The notes under the pieces were generated by a model. That model was not told where the DNA came from and did no database searches. It saw only the letters and a list, made by a program, of their open reading frames with translations. The translations under genes and the position numbers were made by a program. Source: Silene latifolia (lineage: Eukaryota > Streptophyta > Magnoliopsida > Caryophyllales > Caryophyllaceae). From it: DNA of 64,000 nucleotides. Of this stretch, positions 57,453 to 64,000 are shown in pieces (the first letter of the stretch is position 1; every line of letters begins with the position of its first letter). The stretch is taken from assembly GCF_048544455.1 (NCBI RefSeq), contig NC_133537.1:314236238-314300237 (forward strand), read 5' to 3'.

Positions 57453-59795
57453 TTTTTTTTTTTTTGCAGAAAAGCTTTGGATCTTTTTATTTCATGAAAA
57501 ACATAAAGTACAAGATCCTTGCCACTCTTTCCTACAAAGGAGACCAGCAAAGTCCCCTAAGATAAAAGAAAATAAAGACCAAGGATAAAAAACCTACAAA
57601 TGTAATGCTCCATACAAACGTAAAGTCACTACTTTCTTAATAACAATACTAATGGACTCAGCCGAAGACTTGACACCATTAAAAATCCTATTATTGCGCT
57701 CCTTCCACAGATAGTAGATAGTGGCCATCAAGCTTGCTCGTAGTCCAGGGAATAAGTGTTCAGGGGCAAGGAAACCCACTGAGCAATGGTTGTAATAACC
57801 TGCCTGGAAAAATCACAATCAAAGAACAAGTGATGAATATCCTCACATCTGTGCTCACATAGTGCACATCTATTAACCATGAACAGCCCTCGAGAAGTCA
57901 GCTTATCCACCGTGGGAAGTCCATTATGCAGAACCATCACAGCAGTGAAAGAGTGCTTGGGATGGCAGCCATCTCCATGTACCTGCTTAGCCCAGGGGAC
58001 TGAGTCCTTTCTAGTTCTGATATAATCATACATGGAGCCCGTACAGTATCTCTGATGGGAAGTACAAGAACCCAACAACTGAAGTGCCTGATCAGAAGAA
58101 CCAGCAGTGTGCAAAAGAAGGTCTTTCATTTTTAGCACATTGTTCTAGTACCAAGAGTTAGTAATGATCTGATGTGTATCCCATAAACTAACCCCTTTCA
58201 AGACATAAGTATTAATCCACCTAGTCCAAATGCAGTTAGGTCTATAAAAAAATTTCCAAACCCATTTGATCATTTGTGCACAATTCCAACTCAATACCTC
58301 TTTAATGCCTATCCCCCCTCTAATTTTGGAGAGCATAGCAACTGCCATTTCATGAACACATGCCTACGAGCCCCATCCTCAATACCCCACAAAATGTCCT
58401 TGCAAATTTTGGTAATCCTCTTAGCTATGCCCTTAGGAAGAAGTACACTGGCCCCCCGGAAATTATTGAGCCCAAGGATGACTGAGTTAACCAGTAGAGT
58501 TTTGCCTGCATAGCTCAAACTAGCATTAGCCCAGTGCATAACCCTACCCTTGATCTTGTCTAGAAGAGGTTGATACATACCCTGGGTAATCCGAGCATTA
58601 AACAAAGGGAGACCCAAATACCTGAAGGGGAAGGATCCCAAACTGAAACCAGTAGCTGTCAGAATAAGGTTCCTTACCTCATCAGTAACTCCTCCAAGAT
58701 AGAGATCAGTTTTGGAAGGATTAGCATGAAGTCCAGAAAACTAGCTAAACTGATCCAAACACTTAGTAACTGCTGTAACAGAAGGTAAGTCTCAACGAGT
58801 AAAGACTAGAAGGTCATCTGCAAAGACAAGATGAGTAAGGCTCAACTGAACACATTTAGGGTGATAGGAAAAGTTAACAGCCCTAGGTAGTTTTCTGAGA
58901 AGCCTTGACAGCACCTCCATGCAAATGACAAAGAGATAGGGAGAGAGTGGATCTCCCTGCCTCAAACCACATTTCCCAGGAAAAAACCCATGAACCTCAC
59001 CATTGATAAGAAGGGAGTAATGTGGGGAGGTAATGCAGGCCATAATCCACTGAATAAACTGAGGAGGGAACTTAAGTAAAGTCAGACTATCCTTAAGAAA
59101 TCCCCAATTAACAGAATCAAAGGCCTTCCTTATATCCACTTTGAGCAAGCATCTTGGAGTGAGATGAGCACGGCCATACTTAGAAACCAATTCATGAGCT
59201 AGCATTGTATTGTCAAAAATATCCCTGTTATCCACAAAGGCAGCTTGTTCAGGGCCAATAATGGAGTCTAGAACATGTTGAAGCCTATTAGCAAGGATCT
59301 TGCTCACTACCTTGTAAAAAGTGGTGCAACAAGCTATAGGCCTATAGTCTTTAACAGTGAGGGGTCTCCATCTTAGGAATAAGCACCAAGAGGGTGGCAT
59401 TAGCAGCCTTGGGCATAAAACAGGTCTGGAAGAAATCAAAAACTGCAGCTTTGAAGTTAGACCCTACCTGCTGCCAGGCATCCAGAAAGAATCCTGATGA
59501 ATATCCATCAATGCCAGGACTCTTATGCCTATCTATGGACTTAAGGGCATCAATAATCTCTTGCACTCTTACCTGCTGCACAAGAGAGTTACAACAGTCA
59601 GAGGGTACAGTATCCTGCATAAAAAGAGATAGAGGCAGAGGTAACACAGGAGAGGAAGTGCTCAACAGAGATTTATAATAGGAGATAAAGCCCAATGAAA
59701 CTTCCTTAGACCCAGTACACTGCTTCCCATTCGCATCCTGAATAATTCCAATATTATTCCTTGCTCACCTATCAGCTAGTCTTGAATAGAAAAAT
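57453..59795 (-). mobile_element. 5'-truncated L1-type LINE (LINE 2)
   Basis: A T-run at 57453-57465 is the poly-A tail. ORF2 sequence runs on the - strand from about 59795 leftward. RT, thumb and zf-RVT parts are present; ORF1 and the endonuclease are missing through 5' truncation. Both flanks are TTA repeats (57437-57452, 59802-59896), so target duplications cannot be separated from the microsatellite. Confidence 0.85.
57594..59795 (-). pseudogene. LINE 2 ORF2 fragment (reverse transcriptase, zf-RVT)
   Basis: From the right: FFYSRLAD and ARNNIGIIQDANG, HKSPGIDGYSSGFF, LLVLIPKMETP, YRPIACCTTFYKVVSKILAN, LLKVDIRKAFDSVNW, CGLRQGDPLSPYLF and HLVFADDLLVF (intact FADD box, about 58800-58830). 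Then FRYLGLPLFNARI, and a zf-RVT with CALCEHRCEDIHHLFFDC (about 57830-57880). The end reads LWKERNNRIF, close to the usual C-terminus of zf-RVT LINE proteins without an RNase H. The frame is interrupted several times: a TGA near 59770, frameshifts near 59400 and 58790-58640, and stops near 58350 and 58140. Confidence 0.85.
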
Positions 59796-59801
59796 CTAGT
59801 G

Positions 59802-59802
59802 C

Positions 59803-59896
<94 letters not shown>
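59802..59896. repeat. (TTA)n microsatellite beside LINE 2
   Basis: About 95 bp of uninterrupted TTA repeats. Confidence 0.95.
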
Positions 59897-59900
<4 letters not shown>

Positions 59901-60467
59901 TAGTAATTAGAACACTCTCCATATATATACACCACATGAAACATCTATAAATACTATTAAAAGGCTAGCCTAAAAATGCCACATAGACAATGCCACATTG
60001 GATGGAAAAAAGCCACGTATACAATAACATGTGACTTGGCAAACTAATATGACGTGGATTATCCAATTTATTATTATATTGCATTAATTTAATTCACTTA
60101 TTTACTTTAAAAATCCATCCATATTCCATTAGATTTAAATTTAATTAACTCAAAAAAAAACTACAATAAAAAAATACGCATTAGCTATAAGTTAATAATT
60201 TCAAGATATTTCATATGGACTACTATTATATGTATTCGAAATAAAAAAAAATTGAATACATAAGAAATTAAGAACGAAGAAGAATAAATGAAGTTAAAAA
60301 CAAAAAAAATTGTATTGTCACTAATTCACTACTTTTTTTTTGAAAGGCATTAAGTCACTATTATTGTTACTATAACTTTGTTGTATATAGAAGATGTTTT
60401 ACAGAACTAATTAATCAACAAATAAGTATTAAAGATCATATAAAATATTTTCTTAAGAAAATGTAAA

Positions 60468-60702
60468 ATATATGAAAAGGAAAATATTTATTTAATTTAA
60501 GTAATTTACAAACAAATTCTGTAAATATTTAAGTGAAATTAAAGACTAATAATAGAATTTTAAAAGGGTAGAAATACCGTATTTAGTTCATGAAATTATT
60601 TCACGTAAAGGATAAGGTTTTGGAAAATATAAAATATATGGAAAAGAAAATATTTATTTAATTTAAGTAATTTACAAACAAATTCTGTAAATACTTAAGT
60701 AA
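60468..60702. repeat. Direct repeat of ~75 bp, copies ~162 bp apart
   Basis: AAAATATTTATTTAATTTAA and the following AATTTACAAACAAATTCTGT occur at about 60468-60535 and 60630-60700. The second copy ends exactly at the candidate Helitron start 60704. Confidence 0.85.
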
Positions 60703-61789
60703 ATCTATACAATATAGTTAAAAGGCTAGATTAAAGCATTTAATTTAATTTCACATGGCATTAGCATTTAATATTTTATACCCCATTAATTTCCATTAAT
60801 TTTTATTGACTGTTTAATTATTATTTATTAATTATTATTAGATTATTGGTTATTTGATATGATTCTTAAAAAAAAAAATTGAATGATTACTAAAAGTCCT
60901 TACAAAAATGTCATTACATATTGTGTAACATACAAATAAAGAAAATCAAAAGACATCATTAATATTCTTAAACTAAATGTATATATTAAAGATTTGATGA
61001 GTTAAAAAAAAACCAAAAAAAGATGTAATTTACCAAAATTCACATAAAAGTTTCATAATTTACAATTATATTTCACATTTTAATTGAAATTTTTGGAAGA
61101 TAACATAGATGTTAGTGAATCGGTTAAATTTTTTCATATTAACACAACTCATAAAATTAAAGTATATTTATTTATTTCTTTAAAATCTATATAATAAATA
61201 GTATAAAAAGCCTAACATTGAGTACACTTTTAAATGACATTTGATTTGATATAACCACATGATTTCAAGAAGCCATATTACAAGTCTCATCATATCATCA
61301 TTATTGTCTTTTATGTCCCCTAATATTTATTCTTACAATTACAATATTAAAAAAAATTAAAGAAGACAACAAACGTTTTATCTTCTTTCACTTCAATACT
61401 TTATTCAATTCACCACAAGCATTTAACTATACTTTTCATATTCTTTCTCCATAACTCATTTCTCAAGTTTCTTTATAATGATTCATATTTTTAGTTTACC
61501 TTAAATCTTTTGATGATATTATGACTTCTTAATTACTACTTTTTTTTCTTGAGATGATAATGTTTATTCCATGAGCACAACAATAGACATGCATTTTTAT
61601 TATAATTTTTTATCACCTCTGACTCATTCGTTTTTCTCATGTTCTCTTTTTCATTATAAGATTTTACTATATTGGTCAAACTTATTTGATAATATTTTAC
61701 ATATACTCGGTATATCTTATGCAATTTTGTATTTCGTTTACAGTTGATTTTGGCATAATACTAATTTGTACAATTGATTGAATTTTCAG

Positions 61790-61856
61790 GAGCATGACAT
61801 ACTTGGAGATCAATACGTGCAAATGACAATCGACAAGTATGTGGATTTTTTAAGAG
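61790..61856 (+). pseudogene. Captured exon-like segment, copy 1
   Basis: The 67 bp segment lies between TTGAATTTTCAG (acceptor-like, with pyrimidine-rich lead) and GTAGCA (donor-like). In one frame it reads EHDILGDQYVQMTIDKYVDF plus LR and leaves one base over. The Helitron context suggests a captured host-gene fragment. I do not recognise the protein family. Confidence 0.5.
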
Positions 61857-62044
61857 GTAGCATAGTATTTCTCATTTTTTTTCTTGGAATTTCTTTTTTT
61901 GGGAGATTTTTTCTATTTTAATTATTAATACAAAACTCATTTGATAATGTTTTACTTATACTTGGTATATTTTATGCAATTTTGTATTTTGTGTACAAAT
62001 AATTTTGGCATAATACTAATTTGTACAATTGATTGAATTTTCAG

Positions 62045-62111
62045 GAGCATGACATACTTGGAGATCAATACGTGCAAATGACAATCGACAAGTATGTGGA
62101 TTTTTTAAGAG
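62045..62111 (+). pseudogene. Captured exon-like segment, copy 2
   Basis: Identical in sequence to copy 1 over all 67 bp and flanked by the same splice-like bases. Since 67 is not a multiple of three, including both copies in one transcript would shift the frame. Confidence 0.5.
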
Positions 62112-62252
62112 GTAGCATGATGTTTCTCATTTTTTTCTTGGAATTTCTGTTTTTTTGGGAGATTTTCCTATTTTAATTATTAATACATGACAATCGGTGA
62201 GTACAGAACACAATTTAAGAATTATCATTTTTTTTATTTTAGATATTAGTTC

Positions 62253-62312
62253 AATATCAGATAACACAATATTTGATGTTGGAGGATGTGTTCATATGGA
62301 TGATCAAATCTG
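62253..62312 (+). pseudogene. Possible last exon of the captured gene fragment
   Basis: After TTTTTATTTTAG, the base left over from the upstream exon plus AT gives a codon for Asp, and the frame continues ISSISDNTIFDVGGCVHMDD, then QI and TGA. The phase agreement with either copy of the 67 bp exon supports an exon-intron structure. The family is unknown. Confidence 0.4.
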
Positions 62313-63276
62313 AAGCTCTTGAATGGAGTAATCACCATATTGAGGATGTATTTTTATGTCGTTGACATTTTAATTGATATTAGCCTATTTATTTTTGTTC
62401 CAATAATTATGCTAATGTTTTTAGCCTATTAGTTATTCTTGGCCTTTTAGTTGTAGTGATAGTATCGACACAACATCGACGGATAATCTTACAAGAGAAA
62501 AAAAAACCATCAAATGATAATTAAATTTGAAATAGAGAGACACGTATTCAATGTATTCAATTACTATATTAGTCTTACTTCATTCACTTTGTTAGGCTAT
62601 TTTTCTTTTACCTATTGAAGGAGAAAAAATTGACCGCCTTTGGTAAATTGGCGGTTAAGAAAATCTTCAATCTCCGGAGCACCAATATCTTGAAGTTACA
62701 TAATACATAACCCATGTATAAGTATTAATCATTATTTCTATATAAACAACTTATGTCTATATACATGTAATTAGACTATTTAATTTGAGTATGATGAATC
62801 GAGAATGCAAATCATTACTGAATTTACGAGTTAGCATAAATCATGAATCATCAGAGCAATGAGCAACGTCATTCGTTCAAGAAATACATTCAAAAAAACT
62901 CTCTACTAAATGCCTAAATCCCATTAATTTACTAGGTTGTTAATAGAGGAGAATAAGAGTTACTCATGATTAGATTTTTTTTGTATCTTTTACAAAGACC
63001 CACATTTTAACGATAAATACACTGCTTCTATTCCCCACTAATCTCATATTATTATTGTTTATATTACCGTGTTATTATGTTCAATCTCATAATTTCCATC
63101 CTATTTTATCGTCTGCAATGTTTCCAAATCAAAATCTATTTTATATAAGTAGTATTAATAAAAAAAGAAAATTTTCATAGGACCCGTGATTTTTCACGGG
63201 TTTCAAAACTAGTTAGTCTATCAATTAGAAGTTAACTTATATTTTCTCTTAACATTTTAGAACCCTATATAATTTA

Positions 63277-63721
63277 CGGATAATTCACGTGATACCCCTG
63301 AAGTTGGCCACTTTGCAAAAAATACCCAAATTTTTTATCCGAAAAAATTAAAAAGGTCATAACTCGTGTTTACGAACTCAGAAAGTGAAGATTTTTTTTT
63401 TCAAATTGATCATATTTCCGAGTACCACGATTTGAAAAAAAAAAAATTGACGAGTTTGGATTTCGTGACCAGGAGATATGCTCACTCAAAGTTTGTTCGG
63501 TCGAAAAAACTTTGACGCACAATAACTCCTAGTAGCGGAATCCAAATGCGACAATGTTTTTTTCAAATTGTAGTTCTCGGAAAGATGAGCGATTTGGAAA
63601 AAAAATTCGTCATTTTCGGAACTCGTAAACACGAGTTATGACCTCTTTAAGATTTCCGGATAAAAAATTTGGGTATTTCGTGCAAAGTGGCAAACCTTTG
63701 GGGTACCGCGTGAATTATCCG
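63277..63721. mobile_element. Foldback MITE 2, Mutator-like
   Basis: It opens CGGATAATTCACGTGATACC and closes GGTACCGCGTGAATTATCCG. The two halves are inverted copies for most of 445 bp (CAAATTTTTTATCCG mirrored by CGGATAAAAAATTTG). Flanks TATAATTTA (63268-63276) and GATAATTTA (63722-63730) match at 8 of 9 positions, the 9 bp target duplication of Mutator-like elements. No coding capacity. Confidence 0.75.
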
Positions 63722-63730
63722 GATAATTTA

Positions 63731-64000
63731 TTTTCTTCTCTTTAATTTTCCACTACTCAAGTTGTAATCTTTACTCAATATTAGTGTAATTGCTCTCTAG
63801 TTTAATCTTTGGGTTGTAATTTGAAAATTAGAAGAAGTTTATCTTCTTTTATCATCCAAGTTTGTTCCTTTCCTCTTTATTTGTACAATTTCTCCCTTAT
63901 TTTCATTTGTTTACATTTCTCATCTTATTTAATTACTCTTTGTTCAAGTCACCATGTTGTTTGTCATTGTTTGCATATTGTTTCCTCTTATTGTTGAATT
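63731..64000. other. AT-rich end of window, nothing recognised
   Basis: T-rich sequence on the + strand. Only a short open frame without recognisable domain is present. Confidence 0.6.

Larger units (their letters stand above)
61682..62190 (+). repeat. 255 bp tandem duplication carrying an exon
   Basis: Two adjacent units, about 61682-61936 and 61937-62190, agree almost throughout, with differences concentrated in the intron-like parts. Each holds the same 67 bp exon-like segment. Confidence 0.9.
59944..63212 (+). mobile_element. Helitron cluster with one 3' end and several 5' ends
   Basis: The 3' end is clear: CCCGTGA and TCACGGG pair around TTTT (63183-63200), then TTTCAAAA and CTAG followed by T. 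Three sequences of the form TCTATANNATA..TA(G)TNAAAAGGC follow an A at 59944, 60704 and 61186, and each could be a Helitron 5' end. No Rep/helicase is present. Either Helitrons are nested here or their ends were duplicated. The extent assumes the outermost start. Confidence 0.55.

Noticed and set aside
61536-61724. 62-codon - strand frame in the Helitron
   Set aside because: AT-rich, Lys/Asn-rich, no domain and overlapping the duplicated intron-like sequence.
63809-63997. 62-codon frame at the window end
   Set aside because: T-rich sequence giving a hydrophobic chance frame; no supporting start context or domain.

Overview
The window is a stack of transposable elements from a large, repeat-rich plant genome. 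The evidence is the set of plant-specific families: Ty3/gypsy Tat and Athila elements, Ty1/copia elements primed by initiator tRNA-Met, L1-type LINEs with a zf-RVT domain, Helitrons ending in CTAG after a GC hairpin, and Stowaway- and Mutator-like MITEs. The combination of a Tat element with an internal tandem repeat and an antisense accessory gene recalls Retand of Silene, so a Caryophyllales host is my best guess (inference, not proven). I find no convincing host gene, tRNA or rRNA.

Layout. 1-~5.2 kb: the 3' part of a Tat-lineage element on the + strand, with an antisense plant-mobile-domain ORF, repeat-rich 3' noncoding DNA, a 2.3 kb LTR and a stub of leader after a primer-binding-like site. 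~5.2-22.4 kb: a three-level nest. An Athila-type element (- strand) was split by an LTR element now reduced to a solo LTR (target duplication AACGT). That solo LTR was split by a 9.6 kb copia element (target duplication CCTAT), which itself carries a 0.8 kb Helitron. 22.4-24.9 kb: an LTR-like C-rich block, a foldback MITE, (TTA)n arrays, a short LINE tail and a Helitron 3' end.

24.9-44.5 kb: a complete Tat/Retand-like element on the - strand (target duplication ACAAG). It has gag, protease, RT, RNase H, a second RNase H and integrase, then five ~80 bp tandem repeats and a + strand antisense gene with its own TATA box. Its RT is split by an 8.8 kb copia element (target duplication GATGA) whose leader carries a striking array of paired TCGATCGA palindromes. 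44.5-51.0 kb: a Stowaway remnant and a full-length L1-type LINE with a 14 bp target duplication. 52.0-57.2 kb: a young, nearly whole Tork/Tnt1-like copia element (target duplication ATCAT). 57.4-59.9 kb: a 5'-truncated LINE beside a (TTA)n array. 59.9-63.2 kb: a Helitron cluster with three candidate 5' ends, one 3' end and a duplicated, apparently captured exon. 63.3-63.7 kb: a second foldback MITE with 9 bp target duplications.

Nothing here acts as a host pathway. Coding capacity is that of the elements, mostly decayed. The most unusual points are two different antisense accessory genes in two Tat elements, the paired-palindrome array, the GACGCAGC/GCTGCGCC hairpin modules, a copia element with young LTRs around a long-dead interior, and the duplicated exon inside a Helitron. 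All similarity and age statements come from reading by eye; no search or alignment was run.
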